Positions 1 to 7,339 are shown, numbered from the stretch's first letter. The stretch is 11,564 nt of DNA from an uncultured bacterium (GCA_937871115.1 CALMXW010000078.1:1-11564); one strand, 5' to 3'. The notes: generated by a model not told the origin, from the letters alone. Numbers and translations: made by a program.

Positions 1-230
1 CAACCTATGGAAAAGGGGTGATGCAGGGCACAAAGGAACTCTCTGATGGATCAGCGATAAAAATCACCGTAAGCCACTACACAACGCCAAACCTCAGGGA
101 TGTTAACGGACGGGGAATAACTCCGGACATTTCTATCGGAGAAATATCCTACTGTAGTGGAGGCGACGACATCCTCGCTGGTGCAATTTTCTTTCTTGAC
201 CAAATAAGAAAGCGCGGAAAGAGTATCTAA
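1..230 (+). CDS. S41 family (C-terminal processing) peptidase, 3' end only
   Basis: This is the C-terminal fragment of a tail-specific serine protease; the reading frame is open from the window edge (first full codon at base 3) and stops with TAA at 228-230. The readable part begins TYGKG and continues through LSDGSAIKITVSHYTTP and GRGITPDI. This matches the conserved end of the S41 catalytic domain, where the GKG..Q...L.DGSA(L/I)K(L/I)T block is followed by the typical GKGITPDI motif. The catalytic Ser/Lys dyad and any PDZ domain and signal peptide lie outside the window. Family members are usually exported and cleave C-terminal tails of periplasmic or cell-envelope proteins. The last 30 residues end in a basic RKRGK tail. 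The gene converges on dnaJ with a shared terminator just after its stop. The short GTG/ATG at bases 18-23 is internal and not a start. Confidence 0.85.
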   Translation, partial: TYGKGVMQGTKELSDGSAIKITVSHYTTPNLRDVNGRGITPDISIGEISYCSGGDDILAGAIFFLDQIRKRGKSI

Positions 231-244
231 TGGGTAGCACCCAG

Positions 245-273
245 AAAATCGCCCGGTGGTCCGGGCGATTTTT
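245..273. terminator. Bidirectional intrinsic terminator between the S41 protease and dnaJ
   Basis: A 12-bp perfect stem (AAAATCGCCCGG, 245-256, with CCGGGCGATTTT, 261-272) closes a TGGT loop. It has a T-run on the plus strand and, because the left arm starts with A's, a T-run on the minus strand too. It sits between the stop codons of two convergent genes (230 and 278), so it can end both transcripts. Confidence 0.85.
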
Positions 274-277
274 ATTT

Positions 278-1366
278 CTACACTCCCTCTTCTTTGAGTT
301 GTTCTACTGCTTTTCGTGCAGCTTTAGAAAGTTTCTTCGGAAGTTTGATGACGATTTTTACGAAAAGGTCGCCGCGTTTGTTCTTTTCGAAAGGAATACC
401 CTTTCCGCGGACGCGAAGAATCTCGCCATGAGAGATGCCCTCCGGGATAGCGACTTTGATTTCTCCATCAAGCGTTGAAATTTTGTATTCGGCACCGAGA
501 AGTGCGTCGGAGAGCTTTACATTGAGCTCCATGGAAAGATTGTTTCCGTCGCGCTGGAATACCGGATGAGCAATGACATGAACCTTTGCATAGAGATCAC
601 CCGCAATACCGCCCGGAGCAGCCTCGCCCTTGCCCGCAAAACGTATCACTTCTCCATCCTTTATTCCCGGAGGCACGATGATGTGGATCTCCTCCCTTCC
701 CTTCTTCACGCCTTCGCCTGCACAAGAGTGGCATTTTTCTTTCGGCACTTCGCCTTTGCCGTGACAGGCATCACACTCCCGCACCGTGCTGAAGGCACCA
801 AAGAGTGTACGCTTGGTGTCGTGAATATTTCCCTTTCCGTTACACGTCGCGCAAGAGATCATGGTCGAGCCGGGCTTTGCGCCAGAGCCACTGCACTCCT
901 CGCAAGCAATAGTCTTTGAAATGAGCATCTTTCTTTCTGTCCCAAAAATCGACTCCGCAAAAGGAAGCTCAAGGTCGAGAGCAATATCACGTCCGCGTTT
1001 TACTCGCTGGCCATTGCCACCACGGCTTCCTCCCCGACCTCCGAAAAATTCACCAAACACATCTCCGAGATCAAACTCCATGTCCTGAAATCCTTGTGCG
1101 TTGAATCCAGAAAAATCAAAACCGCCAAAGCCTTGCTCGTGCCCACCCGGAGCTCCCTGCCCAAACGTACTGCCATACGTATCGTATTCAGCACGTTTGC
1201 GGTCGTCGGTGAGGATCTGATATGCCTCATTGATCTCGTTGAACTGCTTGCCATCGCCGCCTTTGTCTGGGTGATAGCGGTGCGCGAGCTTACGAAAAGC
1301 CGTTTTTATTTCGTCTTTGGATGCGTTTTTTGCAACGCCGAGAATGTTGTAATAATCTTTTGCCAT
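278..1366 (-). CDS. dnaJ: Chaperone protein DnaJ (Hsp40, type I)
   Basis: This 362-aa co-chaperone stimulates DnaK ATPase activity and delivers unfolded substrates. Domains in order: J domain (about 1-65) with the HPD motif at 32-34; a Gly/Phe-rich linker (about 66-125); four zinc-finger repeats of CxxCxGxG type starting at C155, C172, C198 and C212 (all eight cysteines present); then two beta-sandwich substrate-binding domains (about 225-345) and a basic C-terminal helix. Domain order and length fit a full type I DnaJ. I chose the ATG at 1364-1366 (MAKDYYNILG), the classic DnaJ N-terminus. An in-frame GTG at 1400-1402 would add 12 atypical residues and lies almost on the predicted -10 box, so it is unlikely. 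There is no clear Shine-Dalgarno. No dnaK or grpE is adjacent and no CIRCE heat-shock operator is visible in the leader, so the gene appears to be its own transcription unit. Confidence 0.97.
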   Translation of the reverse strand: MAKDYYNILGVAKNASKDEIKTAFRKLAHRYHPDKGGDGKQFNEINEAYQILTDDRKRAEYDTYGSTFGQGAPGGHEQGFGGFDFSGFNAQGFQDMEFDLGDVFGEFFGGRGGSRGGNGQRVKRGRDIALDLELPFAESIFGTERKMLISKTIACEECSGSGAKPGSTMISCATCNGKGNIHDTKRTLFGAFSTVRECDACHGKGEVPKEKCHSCAGEGVKKGREEIHIIVPPGIKDGEVIRFAGKGEAAPGGIAGDLYAKVHVIAHPVFQRDGNNLSMELNVKLSDALLGAEYKISTLDGEIKVAIPEGISHGEILRVRGKGIPFEKNKRGDLFVKIVIKLPKKLSKAARKAVEQLKEEGV

Positions 1367-1392
1367 ATTCGTAGATTCTGTAAAGTAGCCCG

Positions 1393-1421
1393 AGTATACC
1401 ACAAATATTGCATTATGGAAA
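1393..1421 (-). promoter_or_regulatory. Predicted extended -10 promoter of dnaJ
   Basis: On the minus strand a TATACT -10 box (1393-1398) is preceded by TGG, giving the extended TGn motif. A TTTCCA -35-like box (1416-1421) lies 17 bp upstream. The predicted start is about 20 nt before the DnaJ ATG, which rules against the longer GTG start. Confidence 0.6.
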
Positions 1422-1468
1422 TTTGACAGACAGGCTTTTTCATAGCTCTAAAATTCAGGCAAAAAAGT

Positions 1469-1505
1469 AAACCCCGCGCGACTTTTGAATAGCCGTGCGG
1501 GGTTT
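1469..1505 (-). terminator. Intrinsic terminator of the 40-aa membrane protein gene
   Basis: A 12-bp stem (AAACCCCGCGCG, 1469-1480, with CGTGCGGGGTTT, 1494-1505; one G-T wobble) encloses a 13-nt loop. On the minus strand it is followed by a T-rich tract (complement of the A-run at 1461-1466). It lies 20 bp beyond the stop codon of the small gene at 1526-1648, which supports that gene being real. Confidence 0.8.
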
Positions 1506-1525
1506 GGTTGTGCGAGTGAGTTAAA

Positions 1526-1648
1526 TTAGACGAGTACTAAAAGCAGGAGTAGTCCCGTCCACCCAATAAGCCATCCACCAGTGATGGACATCGCCTTTGC
1601 GGGCGAGAGCCATTCTTCTTCATGAATGACGAGAGCAACGCTTTTCAT
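1526..1648 (-). CDS. Small single-span membrane protein, 40 aa, family unknown
   Basis: This short open frame runs from ATG (1646-1648) to TAA (1526-1528). The protein begins MKSVALVIHEEEWLSPAKAM and ends in about 20 mostly hydrophobic residues (ITGGWLIGWTGLLLLLVLV). The acidic N-terminal half followed by one strongly hydrophobic segment ending at the very C-terminus suggests a tail-anchored or single-span membrane microprotein. Three things support real expression: a perfect Shine-Dalgarno (AAGGAGGG, 1653-1660) four bases before the ATG, a strong terminator just downstream, and a structured leader upstream. It lies alone between dnaJ and tRNA-Leu. I do not recognise a family and assign no function. 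Confidence 0.75.
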   Translation of the reverse strand: MKSVALVIHEEEWLSPAKAMSITGGWLIGWTGLLLLLVLV

Positions 1649-1661
1649 GACACCCTCCTTC

Positions 1662-1712
1662 GTCGCGATCGCGACATGATGTTAGACACCTTTGTGTCCC
1701 CTGTTTTCAGGG
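1662..1712 (-). promoter_or_regulatory. Structured leader with three tandem hairpins ahead of the 40-aa gene
   Basis: On the minus strand three hairpins of identical geometry (5-bp stem, 4-nt loop) precede the Shine-Dalgarno: CCCTG-AAAA-CAGGG (1699-1712), GACAC-AAAG-GTGTC (1685-1698, directly abutting the first), and GTCGC-GATC-GCGAC (1662-1675, a perfect 14-bp palindrome one base from the Shine-Dalgarno). The structure is visible; a regulatory role in RNA stability or translation is inferred. The promoter is unclear: TTGCAA (1731-1736) with a weak TACCCT is only a poor candidate. Confidence 0.45.
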
Positions 1713-1768
1713 TACACCGCAAAAAAAAAATTGCAATACTCACTGTGCATTACTCTCAAACACGTTTA

Positions 1769-1797
1769 TTGTTTTTTCTCCCAATGTGCCGTAAGAT
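1769..1797 (+). promoter_or_regulatory. Predicted promoter of tRNA-Leu
   Basis: TTGTTT (1769-1774) and TAAGAT (1792-1797) are spaced 17 bp apart. The predicted start lies about 11 nt before the mature tRNA 5' end, as expected for a tRNA gene with a short 5' leader. The match to sigma-70 consensus is only moderate. Confidence 0.45.
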
Positions 1798-1814
1798 TTG
1801 AGAAGCATTCAAAA

Positions 1815-1896
1815 GCCGGGATGGCGGAATTGGTAGACGCGCACGACTCAAAATCGTGTGTGGCAACTCATGAGGGTTCGATTCCCTCTCCCGGCA
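1815..1896 (+). tRNA. tRNA-Leu(CAA)
   Basis: A complete type II (long variable arm) tRNA folds here. The acceptor stem is GCCGGGA (1815-1821) with TCCCGGC (1889-1895), and the discriminator is A1896. The D-arm holds the GG of AATTGGTAGAC. The anticodon stem CACGA/TCGTG (1842-1846, 1854-1858) encloses loop CTCAAAA, placing anticodon CAA at 1849-1851. The variable arm is 1859-1871. The T-arm GAGGG/CCCTC has loop TTCGATT (1872-1888). It reads UUG leucine codons. CCA is not encoded (the sequence after the discriminator is CAT), so it must be added enzymatically. Its 3' end is duplicated 38 bp downstream. Confidence 0.97.
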
Positions 1897-1944
1897 CATT
1901 AAAACTTTGCAGAGTGGCTCGCCGTCTCCCGGCACATTAAAACT
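1887..1944 (+). repeat. Direct repeat of the tRNA-Leu 3' end (20 bp, twice)
   Basis: The 20-mer TCTCCCGGCACATTAAAACT occurs at 1887-1906 (last 10 nt of the tRNA plus 10 nt of flank) and again, identical, at 1925-1944, with 18 bp between. Duplication of a tRNA 3' end is the geometry of attachment sites used by tyrosine integrases, but here nothing fits between the copies. It is therefore either a relic of an excised element or a local tandem duplication. Confidence 0.85.
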
Positions 1945-1946
1945 CA

Positions 1947-1975
1947 TTGACAAAACTAAGATTATACGCTATTGT
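1947..1975 (+). promoter_or_regulatory. Predicted sigma-70 promoter of the CDP-alcohol phosphatidyltransferase gene
   Basis: A perfect TTGACA (1947-1952) is followed after 17 bp by TATTGT (1970-1975). The predicted start near 1982 leaves a leader of about 38 nt that holds the Shine-Dalgarno GGAG (2009-2012). The -35 box begins two bases after the second copy of the tRNA 3'-end repeat. Confidence 0.6.
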
Positions 1976-2019
1976 AAATCTCGGCAGACTCTTTGATTCC
2001 AAACCTACGGAGAACAAAT

Positions 2020-2619
2020 ATGAGCATTCTCTCTCTCGCCTCTACTCTGTTCGCTCCCAGAAAAAGTGCTACCGTGTCCGACAGGTTTTACACCATCCCT
2101 AATATGGTGACTTTGGGTCGAATCTTCGGCTCGTTCATCTATGTATACCAGTATACCTTCAACTGGGAAACGGACTGGATACTTCCGGTGGTCCTCCTCA
2201 TCCTCTTGAGCGACTGGCTTGATGGCTGGCTCGCAAAAGTCCTCGACCAACACAGCCACTGGGGCAAGGCCCTCGACCCCATCGCCGATAGAGTATTCCT
2301 CCTTGCAACGCTTGGAAACCTTTTCGTCCTGAGCGACTGGAGGACGGCAATAATCCTCCTCTTTATTCTTGCCATTGAGGCTTACGTCTTCGCTGGGGCG
2401 TACCTTGCATACAAGCTGCACAATGTGATCACCCCGGTACACTGGCTCGGAAAACTTCGGATGGCCGTCCACTGCTTGGTGGCCTTTGGAATAGTCTTCC
2501 AAGCCTATGTTTTGGGACACTATTTCATTAGTCCGTTCTTCCTCGCACTGGCAGCCCTCGCGGCAAGCTTTGCCGCCGCCCAGGTCTACATCGAAAAGCA
2601 CGTCCTTGCGCCTCAGTAG
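2020..2619 (+). CDS. CDP-alcohol phosphatidyltransferase family membrane protein (PgsA-like)
   Basis: This 199-aa integral membrane enzyme carries the family signature that binds the CDP-linked lipid and its metals: D65xxD68G69xxA72...G82xxxD86xxxD90, in the stretch SDWLDGW...GKALDPIAD. The usual Arg after Ala is Lys73 here. Hydrophobic segments lie at about 29-45, 52-64, 91-105, 109-132, 147-166 and 170-188, consistent with six helices. The family moves a phosphatidyl group from CDP-diacylglycerol to an alcohol. Length and motif fit phosphatidylglycerophosphate synthase, but the alcohol acceptor cannot be read from the sequence. I chose ATG 2020, preceded by GGAG with 7-nt spacing, over an in-frame TTG at 1993. 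The gene is monocistronic, with a promoter close upstream and a shared terminator after its stop. Confidence 0.88.
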   Translation: MSILSLASTLFAPRKSATVSDRFYTIPNMVTLGRIFGSFIYVYQYTFNWETDWILPVVLLILLSDWLDGWLAKVLDQHSHWGKALDPIADRVFLLATLGNLFVLSDWRTAIILLFILAIEAYVFAGAYLAYKLHNVITPVHWLGKLRMAVHCLVAFGIVFQAYVLGHYFISPFFLALAALAASFAAAQVYIEKHVLAPQ

Positions 2620-2633
2620 GAGAGACACAAGAA

Positions 2634-2669
2634 AATCCCCCCGGCATCGCGCCCGGGGGATTCTTTTTT
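2634..2669. terminator. Terminator between the phosphatidyltransferase gene and nrdB
   Basis: AATCCCCC (2634-2641) pairs with GGGGGATT (2655-2662); a bulged C is followed by a GG/CC extension of the stem. A run of six T's (2664-2669) follows on the plus strand. The minus-strand side also begins with A's (2632-2635) and so could serve nrdB, whose stop is at 2682. Confidence 0.8.
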
Positions 2670-2681
2670 AATATTTATATT

Positions 2682-3716
2682 TTACCACTCGAGTTGCCCA
2701 CCCACTTTGTATTCAGTGACGCGAGTTTCAAAAAAGTTTTTCTCTTTTGAGAGGTCGATAGCCTCGCTCATCCATGGAAACGGATTTTCTACATTATACT
2801 GTGTCGGGAGCCCCACGCGCTCGAGGCGGCGGTCGGCAATGTGCTCGATGTACTGCTTGAAGCCAGCGGCGTTCATCCCGAAGATTCCTTTCGGGAAAAC
2901 CGTTTGTGCGAACGTGTACTCGAGTACCACAGCACGCTTCACGAGGTCTACGAGGTGCTGCTGAAATTCTTTTGTCCAAAGCTCAGGCTGCTCTTCTTTG
3001 ATAGCATTTACAATATTGATGCCAAAATTCAAGTGCTGAGATTCGTCGCGCATGATGTACTGGATCTGCTCCGCCGAGCCGACGAGTTTGTTTTGACGCT
3101 GGAAGCCAAACATGACCGCAAACGAACTATAGAAGAAGATGCCTTCCATAATGAGAGCGAACACCGCCCAGTTTTCGAGGAATTTTTGATCGTTTTCAAA
3201 GGTACCAGTCTTGTATGCCGGATCAAATATCCCTTCGTTCAAAGAAAGGACGAGATTGTCTTTGTTGTAGATCGCCTCAATCTCGCGATACATGTTGAAG
3301 ATTTTACTTTCGTCCATACCGAGAGATTCCACGATGTACTGGTAGGCATGGGTGTGAATCGCTTCTTCGTATCCTTGGCGGAGGAGATACATGCGCACTT
3401 CCGGAGAAGTCACATGCTTGTAGAGCGCGAGCACCACATTGTTTGCGGCGATGGAGTCGGCGGTCGTGAAAAATCCAAGTACGGTTTCAAATGCCTGGCG
3501 TTCATCTTCGGAAAGCACATCCTTTGATTTCCATTGCTCGATGTCTTTCTGCATGGAAATCTCCGTCGGGAGCCAGTGGTTGGAATTGCCCGTGTTGTAC
3601 GCTTCCCACGCAAACTTGTGCTTCATGGGGTAGAGCTGCATCACATCAGCATCCGCACCATTGATGACGCGACGCTTGTTGATATCGACAGGTTTTGCTC
3701 CGACTTGAATTGGCAT
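2682..3716 (-). CDS. nrdB: Class I ribonucleotide reductase, beta (radical-generating) subunit
   Basis: This 344-aa subunit holds the dimetal site that produces the radical used by NrdA to reduce ribonucleotides to deoxyribonucleotides. All six expected metal ligands are visible: D87 (TTADSIAANN), E118 and H121 (EEAIHTH), E191 (MEGIFFY), E225 and H228 (RDESQH). The tyrosine expected to hold the radical is present as Y125 (H121 plus four). The local sequence HTHAYQYI resembles the Chlamydia-type R2 proteins, but those carry Phe at this place, so the cofactor (Fe/Fe or Mn/Fe) cannot be decided by eye. The C-terminus YKVGGQLEW is the flexible tail that docks on NrdA and offers Y336 for radical transfer. 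The gene follows nrdA by 36 nt on the same strand. No Shine-Dalgarno is visible upstream of the ATG (3714-3716). Confidence 0.96.
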   Translation of the reverse strand: MPIQVGAKPVDINKRRVINGADADVMQLYPMKHKFAWEAYNTGNSNHWLPTEISMQKDIEQWKSKDVLSEDERQAFETVLGFFTTADSIAANNVVLALYKHVTSPEVRMYLLRQGYEEAIHTHAYQYIVESLGMDESKIFNMYREIEAIYNKDNLVLSLNEGIFDPAYKTGTFENDQKFLENWAVFALIMEGIFFYSSFAVMFGFQRQNKLVGSAEQIQYIMRDESQHLNFGINIVNAIKEEQPELWTKEFQQHLVDLVKRAVVLEYTFAQTVFPKGIFGMNAAGFKQYIEHIADRRLERVGLPTQYNVENPFPWMSEAIDLSKEKNFFETRVTEYKVGGQLEW

Positions 3717-3752
3717 AACAGTACTTTGGAATTTAGAAGTTTATAATTTACT

Positions 3753-6638
3753 TTACCCTTCACACGACTCGCAGAGCCCCACCTCTTCTCCGGCCATAAT
3801 CCTTGCAAGGCGCAGATCTTCTTCAGAAATTGCAGATGACTCATCTTCACTCGAAGAATCTTCAAAAGAATAAACGGTTGAGGTTACGGCGGTCTCTTCT
3901 ACGGCAACTTCCCGTACTTCTGGGAGTACTCCCATTGCTTGTTCTGAAAAAGTATTTCGCATGTGAGTCGAGCCAAACTCTGCGGTCGAAACGGTAGATT
4001 TTTCTACCTGTGAAGCGCCGAGGGTACGAAGGTAGTACGTAGTCTTGAGCCCCATCTTCCATGCGTGGAAATATACTTCGGCCAGATCGCGTCCAGAAGT
4101 CCCTCGGAAAAAGATGTTGAGCGACTGCGATTGGTCGATCCATTTGGCGCGGCGAGCGGCGGCTTCGATGAGCCAGCGAGGGTTGATCTCAAACACCTCT
4201 TTATACTTCTGCTTCAATGCGTGCGGTACTTCGCTGATTTGCTCAACGCTACCGTCGTAATATTTGAGTTTGTTGAGCATGCCCTTATTCCAGAGGCCGA
4301 GTTTTTTCAGATCTTCCACGAGATACTTATTCACCACGATGAACTCACCTTCTTTATTGGACTTCACGTAGATATTTTTGTAGATCGGCTCGACGCACGG
4401 AATACAGCCGACGAGATTGGCCGTGCTTGCTGTGGGAGCGATGGCCATGGTGTTGGAATTTCGCATGCCGTATTTTTTCACGCTCTCGCGCACCGGAGCC
4501 CAGTCGAGTTTGCCGCCGCGTTTTACTTCAATCTTTTCTCCGCGCTCTGCTTCGAGAATGTCCACCGTATCTTGCGGAAAGAGATTGCGATCCCACTTCG
4601 AACCTTTGTACGTCGAGTAGGTACCCCGCTCTTTCGCCAGCTCCGAAGATGCGAGAATGGCGTGGTACGATACCACCTCCATTGATTCGTCTGCAAATTC
4701 TACCGCTTCGGGTGAGTCGAAATTTATATCGAGCATGTAGAGCGCGTCGTGATATCCGCGCACACCGAGACCGACGGGGCGGTGGCGTGTGTTGCCCCTT
4801 CTCGCATCTTCTGTGGGGTAGAAGTTGATGTCAATAACATTGTCGAGCATGCGGACAGCAGACTTGGTGACCTTGCCGACAAGCTCCATATCAAACTTTC
4901 CATCATGGACAAATTTTGCAAAATTGAGCGAGCCCAAGGTACACACGGCTGTCTCATCCGGACTCGTATTGAGAGTAATCTCTGTACAGAGGTTTGAATT
5001 GTGCACGACACCGACATGGTCTTGCGGGCTTCTGATGTTGGAAGGATCTTTCCAGGTAATCCACGGGTGTCCGGTCTCGAAAAGCATCGCGAGCATTTTT
5101 TTCCAGAGATCTCCTGCTGGCATGCGCTTCCAGAGACGAATTTTTCCTTCGTCTGCCATCTTCTCATATTCTTCATAACGCTTTTCGAACTTACTTCCAT
5201 AAATCTCGTGGAGGTCGGGGGTTTCATCGGGAGAAAAGAGCGTCCACTGCCCGTTGTCTCTCACGCGCTTCATGAAAAGATCGGGAATCCAGTTGGCGGT
5301 ATTGATGTCGTGCGTACGGCGGCGCTCATCTCCGGTATTCTTGCGAAGCTCGAGAAAATCTTCGATGTCGAGGTGCCATGTCTCGAGGTAGATACATCCG
5401 GCACCACGGCGCTTGCCGCTTCTGTTTATGGCAACATTCACGTCGTTGGCAACTTTAAGAAATGGAATGATGCCCTGGCTACTCACACCCGTACCCTTGA
5501 TCGCTGCACCCGTAGAGCGAAGTGGTGTCCAGTCGGTACCAGTACCGCCCGACCATTTGAGATACTGTGCATTGTCGGAAATTGCTTTGAAAATCCCGTC
5601 GAGAGAGTCTGGTACCGTGTTCAAAAAGCAGTTAGAAAGCTGTGGCCGTAGAGCACCGGCCGCAAAAAGCGTACGTCCACCCGGAGTGTAATAAAAATTG
5701 GAAAGCACATCATAAAAGTCGGCTACCACGCGCTCTTTGTCTTCTGGTTTTTCCAAGATAGCTGTCCCCATCGCGATGCGCATCCAAAACATCTGCGGCG
5801 TTTCGATAGGCTTCTTCGCTTCCTGATCCTCCATGAAATATCGAGAAGAAAGTATCTCGAGCCCCATGTACTCAAAGAGATAATCGTTCTCGATGTTGAA
5901 TTGGTCGGTGAGCTTTTTGAAGTCGAAGTCGAGCATGCGCGGATCTAAAAGCTCTTTCTTTACCGCTTCTTCTATGTTGCGGACAAAGACTTTTGCATGA
6001 AGCGCAGGTAAATCATCGTACGAAAACTTCTCGCCGAAAACGTCGTTGTAGATTTTGTCGAGGAGAAGCCGCGCCGCGAGCTTGGAGTAGGCAGGGTCGC
6101 GCTCGATCATCGATCGCACCACCATGACGAGTGCGCGCGAAACCTCGGATGTCGCAACCCCGTCGTACACCTCCATTTTTACCTGCTTGATAATCATCTC
6201 GACATCGATAGGGCTCCCCTCTTCGCGCACATGATGACGAAGCGTTTTGCGAATTTTCTCCGGAAGGAAAAGCTCTTTCTTACCCGAGCGCTTGGTGACA
6301 AGGAGTGAGCTCTCGTCGATCTTCTGCACCACTTCTTCTTTTTTCTTCTCGCGAATCTTCTGGTGCTCGTAGCGATAGATCATGTACGCCTTGGCCACCT
6401 CGAAGTACCCTGCCGCCATGATGGCGCGCTCCACAAAATCTTGCACATCCTCCACACTCGGAGTACGCTCTCCGAGTTTTTTCTCCAGATCAAGCACCGC
6501 ACTTCGGGTGATGCCGGAAAGTTTTTCTTCCGAAAGCGTCACTCCCACCTCTTCAAAAGCTTTTCGTAAGGCAAGAGTAATCTTCGCTTCATCGAAAGCG
6601 GCCATTTCTCCGGTGCGTTTTTTGATCTGTGTAAGCAT
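3753..6638 (-). CDS. nrdA: Class I ribonucleoside-diphosphate reductase, alpha (catalytic) subunit with two ATP cones
   Basis: This 961-aa catalytic subunit is long because of two N-terminal ATP-cone regulatory domains (about 2-95, starting IKKRTGEMAAFDEAKI, and about 112-200, starting VTKRSGKKELFLPEKI). These sense ATP/dATP to set overall activity. The catalytic barrel follows with the expected residues: C337 (LSNCF) and C566 (VCTLGSLN) as the active-site redox pair; N549, C551 and E553 (NLCTEI) with the thiyl-radical cysteine; the PTAST loop at 735-739; and the radical-transfer tyrosine pair Y868-Y869. The C-terminal tail is acidic and Ser/Glu-rich (about 905-945) and ends with C956xxC959, the pair that relays electrons from thioredoxin or glutaredoxin. 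The gene lies 27 nt after the peroxiredoxin stop and 36 nt before nrdB, on the same strand, so a three-gene operon is likely. No Shine-Dalgarno is apparent. Confidence 0.97.
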   Translation of the reverse strand: MLTQIKKRTGEMAAFDEAKITLALRKAFEEVGVTLSEEKLSGITRSAVLDLEKKLGERTPSVEDVQDFVERAIMAAGYFEVAKAYMIYRYEHQKIREKKKEEVVQKIDESSLLVTKRSGKKELFLPEKIRKTLRHHVREEGSPIDVEMIIKQVKMEVYDGVATSEVSRALVMVVRSMIERDPAYSKLAARLLLDKIYNDVFGEKFSYDDLPALHAKVFVRNIEEAVKKELLDPRMLDFDFKKLTDQFNIENDYLFEYMGLEILSSRYFMEDQEAKKPIETPQMFWMRIAMGTAILEKPEDKERVVADFYDVLSNFYYTPGGRTLFAAGALRPQLSNCFLNTVPDSLDGIFKAISDNAQYLKWSGGTGTDWTPLRSTGAAIKGTGVSSQGIIPFLKVANDVNVAINRSGKRRGAGCIYLETWHLDIEDFLELRKNTGDERRRTHDINTANWIPDLFMKRVRDNGQWTLFSPDETPDLHEIYGSKFEKRYEEYEKMADEGKIRLWKRMPAGDLWKKMLAMLFETGHPWITWKDPSNIRSPQDHVGVVHNSNLCTEITLNTSPDETAVCTLGSLNFAKFVHDGKFDMELVGKVTKSAVRMLDNVIDINFYPTEDARRGNTRHRPVGLGVRGYHDALYMLDINFDSPEAVEFADESMEVVSYHAILASSELAKERGTYSTYKGSKWDRNLFPQDTVDILEAERGEKIEVKRGGKLDWAPVRESVKKYGMRNSNTMAIAPTASTANLVGCIPCVEPIYKNIYVKSNKEGEFIVVNKYLVEDLKKLGLWNKGMLNKLKYYDGSVEQISEVPHALKQKYKEVFEINPRWLIEAAARRAKWIDQSQSLNIFFRGTSGRDLAEVYFHAWKMGLKTTYYLRTLGASQVEKSTVSTAEFGSTHMRNTFSEQAMGVLPEVREVAVEETAVTSTVYSFEDSSSEDESSAISEEDLRLARIMAGEEVGLCESCEG

Positions 6639-6665
6639 AATAGAAACAATAATTAAAATGAAAAA

Positions 6666-7295
6666 CTAGATCTTCCCTACCAACTTGAGCCCGGGCGTGA
6701 GGGTGTCGTCTCCTGGCTCCCACCCCGCCGGACACACCTGCACTCCGCCATGCTCGTAAACAAATTTCGCGGCCTGAAGCTTTCGGAAAAGCTCCTTCGC
6801 ACTTCGGCCGATGCCATTGTCATGAACCTCCATCGCCTTGATGATTCCCTCTGGATCAATGAGGAATGTTGCGCGGAGAGAAAGCCCTGCATCGTCACCC
6901 TCTTCGATGAGAGTACCAAACATGTCACACAATCTCTGTGAAGGGTCGGCGAGCATTGGGAATTTTATTTTCTTCACGGCATCAGACTCATCGTGCCACG
7001 CTTTGTGTGTCCATTTTGTGTCTGTAGAAACAGAAAGTATCTCAGCGCCGATATTTTTAAACTGGTCGTACATATGTGCCAGCTCCTCGAGCTCTGTCGG
7101 ACAAATGAAGGTAAAGTCGGCAGGATAAAAGAACAAAACTACCCATTTCCCTTTGTATTCTGAGAGTTGGATCTTTTTTAGTTCTTCATTGTGGAATGCG
7201 TCGATCTCAAAATCTGCCAGCTCGTAGGCATCCGCCCCTATTTTTGCGGTGCTACTCCCCCACCCAAAGTTTCCTTTGCAATTTCCTTCACACAT
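6666..7295 (-). CDS. Typical 2-Cys peroxiredoxin (AhpC/Prx1 type)
   Basis: This 209-aa thiol peroxidase reduces H2O2, organic peroxides or peroxynitrite in the cytoplasm. The peroxidatic cysteine is C65 in FTFICPTEL, with T62 and R141 (RATFLID) completing the active site. The resolving cysteine is C188 in VQVCPAGW, near the C-terminus, as in typical 2-Cys enzymes. The C-terminal extension after C188 is present. An unusual feature is a short N-terminal leader with two extra cysteines (MCEGNC), outside the thioredoxin fold, of unknown role. It is the first gene of the apparent peroxiredoxin-nrdA-nrdB unit, with a promoter just upstream. Its electron donor is not encoded nearby. The ATG at 7293-7295 has no strong Shine-Dalgarno. 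Confidence 0.95.
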   Translation of the reverse strand: MCEGNCKGNFGWGSSTAKIGADAYELADFEIDAFHNEELKKIQLSEYKGKWVVLFFYPADFTFICPTELEELAHMYDQFKNIGAEILSVSTDTKWTHKAWHDESDAVKKIKFPMLADPSQRLCDMFGTLIEEGDDAGLSLRATFLIDPEGIIKAMEVHDNGIGRSAKELFRKLQAAKFVYEHGGVQVCPAGWEPGDDTLTPGLKLVGKI

Positions 7296-7339
7296 ATATT
7301 TTGATGCCAGTTAGCTGATACCTCTCGTAAGCGTATTTC

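Noticed and set aside
1692..1940. Plus-strand ORF of 82 aa
   Set aside because: It runs straight through tRNA-Leu and has no ribosome binding site or family likeness.
2005..2628. Minus-strand ORF of 207 aa opposite the phosphatidyltransferase gene
   Set aside because: It is a shadow frame; the plus strand has the full D..DG..A...G...D...D motif, a promoter and a Shine-Dalgarno.
2841..3527. Plus-strand ORF of 228 aa inside nrdB
   Set aside because: Antisense shadow of a gene with all metal ligands present.
4065..4685. Long plus-strand ORFs (206 and 216 aa) within nrdA, including 5001-5651
   Set aside because: They are antisense shadows of a fully motif-supported NrdA; composition forces long complementary frames.
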